From: JASBRS01 sp964496495
GTDB taxonomy: Bacteria > Deinococcota > Deinococci > Deinococcales > Trueperaceae
Reading direction: 5' to 3'
Assembly: GCA_964496495.1 (NCBI GenBank)
Contig: CAZBZU010000005.1
Location: 52,767-116,766 of the forward strand
DNA length: 64,000 bases
The translations under genes and the position numbers were made by a program. The notes under the pieces were generated by a model that saw only the letters and a program-made list of their open reading frames with translations, was not told where the DNA came from and made no database searches. This document shows, in pieces, positions 9,266-17,156 of this stretch (the stretch's first letter is position 1; the number at the start of each line of letters is the position of its first letter).

Positions 9266-10465
9266 ATGCCCTCGGGGACACAGGGGGCGGCCGAGCCCAG
9301 GCTGCGCGCCCGGTCGCCGCTGATTGCGCTGATGGCGGTGGCGACCGGCGTATCGGTCGCCAACCTGTACTACGCCCAACCCCTCCTCGACACCATCGGC
9401 CGGGCGTTCGGGCTGCCGGACGGACGGGCCGGGTTCATCATCACCGTGACGCAACTGGGGTACGCCGCCGGTCTGGTGCTGATCGTGCCGCTGGGGGACC
9501 TTCTCGATCGCCGCCGGCTGATCGCGGGCGTGTCGCTGCTGACGGCGCTGTCGTTGGCCGGTGCGGCGCTGGCGCCCGGAATCGCGAGCTTCGCGGCGGC
9601 CAGCGCCGCCATCGGCCTGACGGCGGTCGTCACGCAGGTGCTGGTTCCCCTCGCGGCACACCTCGCGAGCGACGCCGAGCGCGGCCGCGTGGTGGGAAGG
9701 GTCATGAGCGGCTTGCTGCTGGGCGTGTTGCTGGCGCGCGTCGCCTCCGGGTTCCTGAGCGACGCGCTGGGCTGGCGCTCGGTGTACTGGATCGCGGCGG
9801 GCTTGATGGTGGCTCAGGCGCTGACGCTGTGGCGGCGGCTGCCGAGGGTGAGCCCTACCGCCCGCCTCTCCTACCCGGAGCTGCTGCGGTCGGTGGGGCG
9901 GCTGGTGGCGGAGGAGCCGTTGCTGCGCCGCAGGGCGCTGTTCGGCATGGCCGTCTTCGGAGCCTTCACCGTGCTCTGGACCGGGCTGCCGTTCTTGCTG
10001 GCGGGCCCCCCTTTCGGCTTCGGCGACGGCGTCATCGGGCTCTTCGGCGTGTTGGGGGTGGCGGGCGCGCTGACGGCATCGATGGCGGGGCGCCTCTACG
10101 ACCGGGGCCTGGCCTGGCCGGCGACGGGCAGCTTCCTGCTGGTGGTCCTCGGCGCCTTCGTGCTGCTGGGGGCGTTGCCGCGGGCGCTGGCGGCGGTGGT
10201 TGCCGGCGTGGCGCTGCTCGACCTCGGCACCCAGGGGACCCAGGTGCTCAACCAGAGCACCATCTACCGCCTGCGGCCGGAGGCCCGCAGCCGGCTGACC
10301 ACCGCCTACATGACGGCCTTCTTCCTCGGTGGCGCCCTGGGCTCGGCCGTGGCGTCGGTCGCGTACGCGCGCTTCGGCTGGACGGGCCTGACGCTGGCCG
10401 GTGCGGCGTTCGCGGTCGCGGGGCTGGCGGTCTGGCTGGCAGGATGGCGGAGCGAGGTGCGCTAG
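9266..10465 (+). CDS. MFS transporter
   Basis: A 399-residue major facilitator with about 12 hydrophobic segments. The start at 9266 places the first transmembrane helix (I-A-L-M-A-V-A-T-G-V-S-V-A-N) at residue 17; upstream in-frame codons read as low-complexity non-helical sequence. V-A-N-L-Y-Y-A-Q-P-L-L-D near residue 30 is characteristic of YnfM-like bacterial MFS permeases. G-D-L-L-D-R-R-R in loop 2-3 is the MFS motif A region. The substrate is unknown; many relatives are drug or metabolite exporters. It is monocistronic, followed by the sugar transporter promoter. Confidence 0.85.
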   Translation: MPSGTQGAAEPRLRARSPLIALMAVATGVSVANLYYAQPLLDTIGRAFGLPDGRAGFIITVTQLGYAAGLVLIVPLGDLLDRRRLIAGVSLLTALSLAGAALAPGIASFAAASAAIGLTAVVTQVLVPLAAHLASDAERGRVVGRVMSGLLLGVLLARVASGFLSDALGWRSVYWIAAGLMVAQALTLWRRLPRVSPTARLSYPELLRSVGRLVAEEPLLRRRALFGMAVFGAFTVLWTGLPFLLAGPPFGFGDGVIGLFGVLGVAGALTASMAGRLYDRGLAWPATGSFLLVVLGAFVLLGALPRALAAVVAGVALLDLGTQGTQVLNQSTIYRLRPEARSRLTTAYMTAFFLGGALGSAVASVAYARFGWTGLTLAGAAFAVAGLAVWLAGWRSEVR

Positions 10466-10603
10466 CCGCTCGCAGCGAGGCCGGGCAGCCGCCCGGCGGC
10501 GTGGCACGGGTGCGTCCGCCAGCCGGAGCCGGCGCCCCGCGCGAGTCGTGCCGGGGCGTGCTGGAGGTATCAGGCGGGCACCGTCGGGCGGGACAGATCC
10601 ACC

Positions 10604-10632
10604 TTGACGGCCATTCTCGCGGGTGATATTTT
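10604..10632 (+). promoter_or_regulatory. Promoter of the sugar ABC transporter operon
   Basis: TTGACG at 10604-10609 and TATTTT at 10627-10632 are separated by exactly 17 bp, a strong sigma-70-type arrangement in otherwise GC-rich DNA. The 10466-10749 gap holds nothing else recognisable apart from the operator that overlaps this -10 box. Confidence 0.75.
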
Positions 10633-10642
10633 AACGTTAACA
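10629..10642. promoter_or_regulatory. LacI-type operator overlapping the transporter promoter
   Basis: TTTTAACGTTAACA contains the perfect 10-bp palindrome TTAACGTTAA centred on CG. Its right half, read on the minus strand, is TGTTAACG, the same half-site seen at 21110. It covers the end of the -10 box and the expected start of transcription, a position expected for repression. Confidence 0.7.
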
Positions 10643-10749
10643 TACGCCTTCAGGAGAGAGTCTTGGCGTTCTTGCCCGTGCTGCGCGCTGGCAGCGAGCC
10701 CGTTCAGGGGCGCCAAATGAAGAGACGCTCGTGTAAGGGGGTTGGTTCG

Positions 10750-11751
10750 ATGAGAAAGACCGTCGTCGCACTCGCAGTTGGCCTACTCATTGCGGGCCTG
10801 TCCATGGCAGGCGCCCAGAACAAGGCGCCCGTCGGGCAGCAGTTCTGCAAGGGCGTCAACATCACCTTCTTCCCCGGCGGCCCGGAGGGCGGCCCCTTCG
10901 CTTCCACCGTCTACCGCGGTGCGAAGGCTGCCCAGGACCTCACGGGAGCCAGCGTCGACTACGTGTGGTCGAACTGGATCCCCAGCACCATGGTGTCGCA
11001 GTTCAAGAACGCCGTGGCGCGTCACCCGGACGGCATCGCGGTGATGGGCCACCCCGGTGACGCCGCCCTCGACCCGCTGATCCAGGACGCCGAGAAGGCG
11101 GGCATCATCGTGACCTCGCAGAACACCACGTTGCCCAAGGCAGAGGCCGAGTACAAGTCGGCCGGCTTCGGGTACGTGGGCCAGGAGCTCTACGCGTCCG
11201 GCGCCATGGTCGCCAAGGCAGGCGCTCAGATCGCGAACCTGCAGAAGGGCGACAGGGTCATGGTGTGGGGCCTGCTGAGCCAGGGCACCCGCGGCGAGCG
11301 CACCAAGGGTGCGGTCGACACGCTCAAGAACATGGGCATGCAGGTCGACTACATCGAGATCTCCGATGCCGTGAACAGTGACGCCACGCAGGGCATCCCC
11401 GTCATCGGCGCCTACATCGCCAGCCACCCCGACGTGAAGCTGATCGTCGTGGACCACGGCGCCCTCACCGCCACCATCCCCACCTACCTGAAGTCGGCGG
11501 GCATCAAGCCCGGCCAGATCACCATGGCGGGATTCGACATGACGCCGGCCACGGTCAGCGGCATCAAGGACGGCTACATCAGTGTCGTGCTCGACCAGCA
11601 GCCGTGGCTCCAGGGCTTCCTGCCGATCATGCAGATCTGCCTCACCAAGGAGTACGGCTTCTCCGGTCTGCACATCGATACCGGCGGCGCCCTCGTCACC
11701 AAGGACAACATCGACGCCATCTCGGCGCTCGTCGACCAGGGCATCCGCTAG
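10750..11751 (+). CDS. Sugar ABC transporter periplasmic substrate-binding protein
   Basis: A 333-residue type I periplasmic binding protein (RbsB/FrcB-like). The start at 10750 sits behind AAGGGGG and gives a clean signal peptide (basic M-R-K, hydrophobic core, A-G-A-Q). A TTG at 10663 also has a good AGGAGA site but would add 29 residues before the signal. The F-F-P-G-G-P-E-G-G-P-F motif and G-F-D-M-T-P-A-T late in the chain fit a monosaccharide binder. It heads the transporter operon with the ATPase and permease. From its operator and neighbours I infer L-arabinose or a related pentose as ligand. Confidence 0.88.
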   Translation: MRKTVVALAVGLLIAGLSMAGAQNKAPVGQQFCKGVNITFFPGGPEGGPFASTVYRGAKAAQDLTGASVDYVWSNWIPSTMVSQFKNAVARHPDGIAVMGHPGDAALDPLIQDAEKAGIIVTSQNTTLPKAEAEYKSAGFGYVGQELYASGAMVAKAGAQIANLQKGDRVMVWGLLSQGTRGERTKGAVDTLKNMGMQVDYIEISDAVNSDATQGIPVIGAYIASHPDVKLIVVDHGALTATIPTYLKSAGIKPGQITMAGFDMTPATVSGIKDGYISVVLDQQPWLQGFLPIMQICLTKEYGFSGLHIDTGGALVTKDNIDAISALVDQGIR

Positions 11752-11782
11752 GCCGGTCTCGGCAGAGCCGGACGGGAACCGC

Positions 11783-12562
11783 ATGACGGAATCGGCCACG
11801 CCGAACGCCTCTGAGCTCCTCAAGCTCAGAGGCGTTCACAAATCCTTCGGGCGCGTCAAGGTACTGCGCGGCATCGACTTCGATCTCGGCAGCAACGAGA
11901 TCGTCGGGCTGGTGGGCGACAACGGCGCCGGCAAGTCCACCCTCATCAAGCTCATCACCGGCGTGCACCGGCCCAACAGCGGCGAGATCTACTACAAGGG
12001 CGAGCGCATCACCATCCACTCGGTGAAGCGCTCGCGCGAGCTCGGCATCGAGACCGTCTACCAGGAGCGCGCCCTGGGCGATCAACAGACGCTGTGGCGG
12101 AACATGTTCGTCGGCCGCGAGATCGCCAACTGGGCGGGCTTCATCGACGTGCGCAAGGAGAAACGCGAGACCGAGCGGCTGCTGCGCGAGCACATGGGCT
12201 TCACCTCCGGGGCCATCGACACCGACTCGACCGTCATGTTCCTCTCCGGCGGCGAGAAGCAGGGCATCGCCATCGGTCGCGCGCTGCACTTCAACGCCGA
12301 CCTGATCATCCTCGACGAGCCCACCATGGGCCTGTCGCTGTCCGAGACGCGGAAGGTCCTGGACTTCGTGGGGGACATCAAGAAGCAGGGCAAGTCCGCC
12401 ATCGTCATCAGCCACAACATGCTGCAGGTCTACCCGGTGGTGGACCGCTTCGTGGTGCTCGATCGCGGGCAGATCGCCGCCAGCTTCCCCAAGTCCGAGG
12501 TCACCCAGGAGGAGCTCAGCGAGCGCATGGTGCGGCTCGCCAGGACGGGGAAGATCGCGTGA
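11783..12562 (+). CDS. Sugar ABC transporter ATPase, single nucleotide-binding domain
   Basis: A 259-residue ATPase. The Walker A is G-D-N-G-A-G-K-S-T, the signature is L-S-G-G-E-K-Q-G, and the Walker B is L-I-I-L-D-E-P-T-M-G-L-S. It has only one ABC domain, as in FrcA. RbsA, AraG and XylG carry two tandem domains (about 500 residues). In this family a single-domain ATPase works as a homodimer with two permeases. It starts 31 bp after the binding-protein gene and ends 18 bp before the permease gene. Confidence 0.9.
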   Translation: MTESATPNASELLKLRGVHKSFGRVKVLRGIDFDLGSNEIVGLVGDNGAGKSTLIKLITGVHRPNSGEIYYKGERITIHSVKRSRELGIETVYQERALGDQQTLWRNMFVGREIANWAGFIDVRKEKRETERLLREHMGFTSGAIDTDSTVMFLSGGEKQGIAIGRALHFNADLIILDEPTMGLSLSETRKVLDFVGDIKKQGKSAIVISHNMLQVYPVVDRFVVLDRGQIAASFPKSEVTQEELSERMVRLARTGKIA

Positions 12563-12580
12563 GCCCCGCAGGAGAGAGCC

Positions 12581-13585
12581 ATGACTGACGCCCCCGAGCC
12601 TGCAACGGCGGTCGAGGCGAGGCCGAAGCGGCCGCGCTTCCGTATCCGCAACACGCTCGAGACCGGCATCTTCATCGTCTTCATCCTGGTCTGGGCCATC
12701 TTCCTGATCGGCAACCCGCGGGTCTTCACGGGCTTCCATATCTACTACTCGCTGATGTCGACGGTCCCCTTCATCGGCATCCTGGCGCTATCCGTCACGC
12801 TGGTCGTGGTGCTGGGGGAGATGGACCTGTCCTTCCCGTCGGTCCTGGGCATCACCTCCTGGGTGTTCGCCACCACCTTCGCGGCCACGCACAACCTGCT
12901 CATATCGGGCATCGCGGCGCTCGCCACCGGCGTCGCCTGCGGCTGGGTGAACGCCATCCTGGTGGTGAACATCGGGATCCCCTCGCTGGTCGCCACCATC
13001 GGCACCATGTTCCTGTTCCGCGGCCTCACCAACGTGGTGGCGGCCGGCAACGGCATCGCCCTGTCCGCGGCTCGCGGCCACTTCCTCTACGAGGTCGCGG
13101 TCGGGCGGCTGTTCGGCGTCATCCCGGCGCAGGCGATCTGGATGCTGGGGCTGGGGGTGGTGTTCTGGTTGTTGCTCAACCGGCATCGCTTCGGCGGCCA
13201 CCTGCTGTTCGTGGGCGACAACGCCGAGAGCTCGCGCATGATGGGCATCAACGTCAACCGGGTCAAGTCGCTGGCGTTCATCCAGGTCGGCTTCTTCGCC
13301 GCGCTGGTCGGGATCCTGTCGACGCTCGAGGTGACCTACTTCTGGCCCAACCAGGGCACCGGCTACCTGCTGACGGCACTGGCCGCCGTGTTCGTGGGCG
13401 GCACCTCGGTGTTCGGCGGGATGGGCACGATCCTCGGCACCTTCCTGGGCGCGCTGATCATCGGCTCGCTCGAGGCCGGCATCGTGGCCATCGGCCTGAC
13501 GGGCTTCTGGACGCAGCTCATCTACGGGGCCATCATCACCATCTCGGTATCGATCTACGCGCTCCTGATGCGCCGGCCCAGGTAG
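12581..13585 (+). CDS. Sugar ABC transporter permease, RbsC/FrcC-like
   Basis: A 334-residue membrane protein with about 8-10 hydrophobic helices, of the BPD_transp_2 (RbsC/AraH/FrcC) family. A short charged N-terminal tail (residues 1-25) precedes the first helix. The late loop F-V-G-G-T-S-V-F-G-G-M-G-T-I-L-G-T-F-L-G-A is the typical ATPase-contact segment of this family, and E-M-D-L-S-F-P lies in the expected periplasmic region. A GGAGAGA ribosome site precedes the ATG. It is the last transporter gene; the dehydrogenase gene follows by 88 bp and may be co-transcribed. Confidence 0.9.
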   Translation: MTDAPEPATAVEARPKRPRFRIRNTLETGIFIVFILVWAIFLIGNPRVFTGFHIYYSLMSTVPFIGILALSVTLVVVLGEMDLSFPSVLGITSWVFATTFAATHNLLISGIAALATGVACGWVNAILVVNIGIPSLVATIGTMFLFRGLTNVVAAGNGIALSAARGHFLYEVAVGRLFGVIPAQAIWMLGLGVVFWLLLNRHRFGGHLLFVGDNAESSRMMGINVNRVKSLAFIQVGFFAALVGILSTLEVTYFWPNQGTGYLLTALAAVFVGGTSVFGGMGTILGTFLGALIIGSLEAGIVAIGLTGFWTQLIYGAIITISVSIYALLMRRPR

Positions 13586-13673
13586 CGGGCGGCGCCCGCG
13601 TGCTGGCGGTAGGGTGGGGGCCGATGGGACGGCCCGAGGCAGCGACGCTTGCTCCCGGAAAGGAGGCGCCTCC

Positions 13674-14732
13674 ATGAAGGCCGCGCGCCTGCACGGCGCT
13701 CGCGACATGCGGGTCGAGGACGTCCCTGAGCCGACGTCGCCCGGCCCCGGAGAGGCGCTGCTGGCGGTGGGCCCGGTGGGCGTGTGCGGTTCGGACCTGC
13801 ACACCTACCTCGACGGGCGCATCGGCGATACCCGGGTGGCCCGGCCCGTGGTCATGGGCCACGAGTTCATGGGCCGCGTCCTGGCGGTGGGGGAGGGCGC
13901 GACGGACGCCTCCCACCAACCCCTGGCGGTGGGTACCAGGGTGGCCGTGGACCCCAATATCCCCGACGTCACCCACGAGCAGTTCGAGCGCGGCCACCCC
14001 AACCTGGCCGTGAAGGCGTTCCTGGGCCTGTACCCGGACGACGGCGGCCTGCAGGAGCGCATGCGCCTTCCGGCGAGCGCCTGCGTGCCGGTGCCGGACG
14101 GCCTCTCCGACGACGCTGCGGCCCTGCTCGAGCCGCTCGGCGTGGCGTTGCACACCATCCGCCTCGCCCACCTCGAGCTCGGCGACACCGTGGCCGTGCT
14201 GGGCTCGGGCCCGATCGGCTTGCTGGTCCAGCGGCTGGCGCGGCTGGCGGGCGCGGCGGCGGTGTTCGCGTTCGACCGCTACCCCTGGCGCGTCGAGCTG
14301 GCGCGCCGCTGGGGCGCCACCGAGGCGCACCCGGTGGCGGACGCGTACGATCCCGTGGCGCGCGTGGCGGCCGCCACCGGCGGCCGCGGGGTGGACGTGG
14401 CCATCGAGGCGGCCTGGGCCGACGAGAGCGTGGACGTGGCGGCGGAGGTGGCGCGCTTGGGCGGCCGCCTGGTGCTGGCCGGCATCCCCGGCGACGACCG
14501 GCTCGCGCTCAAGCACTCCACCGCCCGCCGCAAGGGCCTGACGCTGCGCCTGGTGCGGCGCATGCAGCACACCTACCCGCGTGCGATCGAGCTGGTGCGC
14601 TCGGGTGCGGTGCCCGTCGACGAGCTGGTGTCGCACCGCTTCGGCTTGGAGCGCGCCGCGGACGCCTTCGAGCTCAACGCCCGCTACGACGAGGGCGTTC
14701 ACAAGGTGATGGTGGACGTGGCGAGCGGCTAG
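13674..14732 (+). CDS. Medium-chain zinc-type alcohol/polyol dehydrogenase lacking the structural zinc cysteines
   Basis: A 352-residue MDR-family oxidoreductase, start chosen behind AAAGGAGG. The catalytic zinc ligands look present: C in V-G-V-C-G-S-D, H and E in M-G-H-E-F, and the E-P-L-G-V-A-L segment. The NAD(P)-binding region is V-L-G-S-G-P-I-G. The lobe that normally carries four structural-zinc cysteines reads D-P-N-I-P-D-V-T-H-E-Q-F-E-R-G-H with none, so the second zinc is lost. It follows the sugar transporter and precedes the GH127 gene, so a sugar or sugar-alcohol substrate is likely (inference), perhaps L-arabinose or L-arabinitol. Confidence 0.82.
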   Translation: MKAARLHGARDMRVEDVPEPTSPGPGEALLAVGPVGVCGSDLHTYLDGRIGDTRVARPVVMGHEFMGRVLAVGEGATDASHQPLAVGTRVAVDPNIPDVTHEQFERGHPNLAVKAFLGLYPDDGGLQERMRLPASACVPVPDGLSDDAAALLEPLGVALHTIRLAHLELGDTVAVLGSGPIGLLVQRLARLAGAAAVFAFDRYPWRVELARRWGATEAHPVADAYDPVARVAAATGGRGVDVAIEAAWADESVDVAAEVARLGGRLVLAGIPGDDRLALKHSTARRKGLTLRLVRRMQHTYPRAIELVRSGAVPVDELVSHRFGLERAADAFELNARYDEGVHKVMVDVASG

Positions 14733-14891
14733 CGCGTCGCCGTGCCGTCCCGGACCGGTGGGCAGGCCGGGATGTGGCCGCCGCCCGCTGGTCATGAGCC
14801 TCGCCTCCCGCCGGTAGCTACGCTTGGACGCGTGCTAGCCGGGGTCGCGAGCATGCCGCGGCAGCGCGGCGGCGCCAGCGCGCGGCCCGGA

Positions 14892-14905
14892 TGTGAACGT
14901 TCTCA
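14892..14905. promoter_or_regulatory. Auxiliary LacI-type operator upstream of the GH127 gene
   Basis: TGTGAACGTTCTCA is an imperfect palindrome centred on CG (12 of 14 positions symmetric). It is nearly identical to the site at 21277, differing at one base. No -10 or -35 lies next to it. Its centre is 169 bp upstream of the centre of the 15061 site, about 16 helical turns, a distance suited to looping. Confidence 0.7.
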
Positions 14906-15032
14906 GGATCACGGCTGGGTTCCGTGGCGTCAACGCGGTTTGCCAACCCCGCGGGGGCCACCCGGTAGGTGCATGTATCCCGACGGGCATGCGGGCGTGT
15001 CGGCGATTGCGGCGCCTACGCCGCGCGCCGGC

Positions 15033-15061
15033 TTGAGCGCGTCGGGGCGGGATGCTAGCAT
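15033..15061 (+). promoter_or_regulatory. Promoter of the GH127 gene
   Basis: TTGAGC at 15033-15038 and TAGCAT at 15056-15061 are separated by 17 bp. The operator at 15061-15074 begins on the last base of the -10 box. The 14733-15214 intergenic stretch (482 bp) holds this promoter, the two operators and a leader of about 145 nt; I see no gene in it. Confidence 0.7.
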
Positions 15062-15074
15062 GTGAGCGTTACCA
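15061..15074. promoter_or_regulatory. LacI-type operator at the GH127 promoter
   Basis: TGTGAGCGTTACCA shares its first 10 bases with the site in front of the LacI gene (21277) and is CG-centred. Its position immediately after the -10 box would block initiation when occupied. Confidence 0.75.
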
Positions 15075-15214
15075 GAGCGCGGCGCCAAGGGAGTGGCGCG
15101 GGGGTATCTGCCACGTCCTCGTGAGGGCGAGCCAGTGGGGCCGACGGCGAGATTGCGAGGCGGCGACCCGCAGCGACGGGCCGCCACGGGTCGCGCCAGG
15201 GAAGGGAGCCGCTC

Positions 15215-17095
15215 ATGACAGAACGCAAGCAGCCGTTGCGTCCGGAAAGCACCTCGCTGGACCCCGTGCCGTTCACGGCGGTGAGCGTGCAGGGGGACTT
15301 CTGGGCGACGCGGCTCGAGACCAACCGTTCCGTCACGGTTCCCTATGCGCTGGGCCGCTGCCAGGAGACGGACCGGGTGGAGAACTTCGCCCGCGCGGCT
15401 GGACGCGCGGACGGCGTCCACGTCGGCACGCAGTTCAACGACTCGGACGTCTTCAAGGTCATCGAGGGCGCGGCCTACTCTTTGCAGACGCGGCAGGACC
15501 CGGAGCTCGAAGCCGAGCTCGACCGCTTGATCGAGCTGATAGGGGCGGCTCAGGAGGATGACGGCTACCTCTACACCTCGCGAACGATCCCGGGGAGCAC
15601 CCTGCGAGCGGACGTCGAGGGCCCGGAGCGCTGGAGCCACCTGTACATGAGTCACGAGCTCTACAATCTCGGGCACCTCTACGAGGCCGCCGCCGCACAC
15701 CACGCCGCCACCGGGAAGCCCGGCCTGCTCGCCATCGCCCTGAAGAGCGCCGCGCTGGTCGAGCGCGAGTTCGGGCCGGGCGGGCGCCTGGCGGCACCGG
15801 GACACCAGGAGATCGAGATCGGTCTGGTGAAGCTCACCCGCGCCACCGGCGACGGCCGCTGGCTGCGACTGGCGCAGCGCTTCCTGGAGGCCCGGGGGCG
15901 GGCCGACGAGCGCGAGCTGTACGGACCGTACTCGCAGGACCACGCGCCCGTCGTCGAGCAGTCGGAGGCGGTGGGTCACGCGGTGCGGGCGGCGTACATG
16001 TACTCGGCGATGGCGGACGTCGCCGCGCTGGCCGACGCGCCAGGCTTCCTCGATGCCATCGATCGCATCTGGGACGACGTCGTGGGCCGGAAGCTCTACC
16101 TGACGGGAGGCATCGGCGCGCGCCACGAGCAGGAGTCCTTCGGCGATGCCTACGAGCTTCCCAACGACACCGCCTACGCCGAGACCTGCGCGGCCTTCGC
16201 CAACATCATGTGGAACCACCGCATGTTCCTGTTGCACGGCCAGGCGCGCTACCTCGACCTCCTGGAGCGAACGCTCTACAACGGCTTCCTGTCCGGCGTG
16301 GCGATGGGCGGCGAGAGCTTCTTCTACGTCAATCCGCTGGCGTCGGACGGCCGCACCGCCTTCAACGTCGGCGAGGGTGCCAGCCGTAGCCCCTGGTTCC
16401 AGGTGTCGTGCTGCCCTACGAACGTTGTGCGGGCCATGCCGTCGTTGCCGGGCTGGGTGTACGCGGTGCGGGACGATCGGCTCTATGTCGGGCTCTACGT
16501 CGGCGGGGAGGCGCAGGTGGTGGTCGGCGGGACCGCGGTGGCGGTGACGCAGACGACCGACTACCCGTGGCACGGCGAGGTGCGCCTGGAGCTGGCGCCG
16601 CAAGCACCCACCGAGTTCTCGTTGCGCCTCAGGCTGCCCGGGTGGGCCGCCGGCCGGCCGGTCCCGAGCGATCTCTATCGCTACCTGGACTCAGGCGAGA
16701 GCCGCGTGCGCCTGTCGGTCAACGGCGAGCCGGTCCGGGCCGAGGTCGTGGACGGCTTCCTCGACATCCGCCGCGAGTGGCGCGCCGGCGACGTGGTCGA
16801 GCTGACGCTGCCGATGCCGGTGCGCCGCGTGCTGGCCCATGACGCCGTGCAGGCCGACGCGGGCCGGGTGGCGGTGGAGCGCGGCCCGCTGGTGTACTGC
16901 GCGGAGGCGGCCGACAATGGCGGGCACGCGCTCGACCTGGCGCTTGCCGACGACGCGGAGCTGACGCCGCAGCACCGGGCCGATCTGCTCGGCGGCGTCG
17001 TGGCCCTCCGCGGGGGCGGTGTCACGATGATCCCCTACTACGCCTGGTCGCACCGCGGTCCCGGCGAGATGGCGGTGTGGTTGCGGCGCGGGTGA
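15215..17095 (+). CDS. GH127 beta-L-arabinofuranosidase (DUF1680)
   Basis: A 626-residue glycoside hydrolase of family 127 (HypBA1-like), releasing L-arabinose from beta-L-arabinofuranosides. The catalytic and zinc-site residues known from that family are present: E323-T-C325 (Y-A-E-T-C-A) and the C399-C400 pair (V-S-C-C-P-T-N). The cysteine pair supplies the nucleophile and thiolate zinc ligands. There is no signal peptide, so it should act in the cytoplasm on imported small arabinosides. A GAAGGGAG ribosome site precedes the ATG. Two LacI-type operators lie upstream, linking it to the araBDA genes that converge on it from the other strand. Confidence 0.92.
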   Translation: MTERKQPLRPESTSLDPVPFTAVSVQGDFWATRLETNRSVTVPYALGRCQETDRVENFARAAGRADGVHVGTQFNDSDVFKVIEGAAYSLQTRQDPELEAELDRLIELIGAAQEDDGYLYTSRTIPGSTLRADVEGPERWSHLYMSHELYNLGHLYEAAAAHHAATGKPGLLAIALKSAALVEREFGPGGRLAAPGHQEIEIGLVKLTRATGDGRWLRLAQRFLEARGRADERELYGPYSQDHAPVVEQSEAVGHAVRAAYMYSAMADVAALADAPGFLDAIDRIWDDVVGRKLYLTGGIGARHEQESFGDAYELPNDTAYAETCAAFANIMWNHRMFLLHGQARYLDLLERTLYNGFLSGVAMGGESFFYVNPLASDGRTAFNVGEGASRSPWFQVSCCPTNVVRAMPSLPGWVYAVRDDRLYVGLYVGGEAQVVVGGTAVAVTQTTDYPWHGEVRLELAPQAPTEFSLRLRLPGWAAGRPVPSDLYRYLDSGESRVRLSVNGEPVRAEVVDGFLDIRREWRAGDVVELTLPMPVRRVLAHDAVQADAGRVAVERGPLVYCAEAADNGGHALDLALADDAELTPQHRADLLGGVVALRGGGVTMIPYYAWSHRGPGEMAVWLRRG

Positions 17096-17116
17096 GGGGT
17101 CGCAGCCCGCTGGACG

Positions 17117-17131
17117 CCCGGCACCGCCGGG
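17117..17131. terminator. Short hairpin between GH127 and araA
   Basis: CCCGGC at 17117-17122 and GCCGGG at 17126-17131 form a perfect 6-bp stem with a 3-base loop in the 61-bp gap between two convergent genes. There is no T tract, so this is a weak candidate. Confidence 0.35.
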
Positions 17132-17156
17132 TCGCACCAGGGGCCCTTGGGCGCGC

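Noticed and set aside
10663..10749. TTG start with AGGAGA before the sugar-binding protein
   Set aside because: It would put 29 hydrophilic residues in front of a clear signal peptide. The ATG at 10750 has its own AAGGGGG. It may still be a leader reading frame, but I cannot support one.
14742..15065. Possible small gene in the GH127 upstream region
   Set aside because: The frame crosses the two operators and the promoter, starts without a ribosome site, and its translation has no protein-like character.
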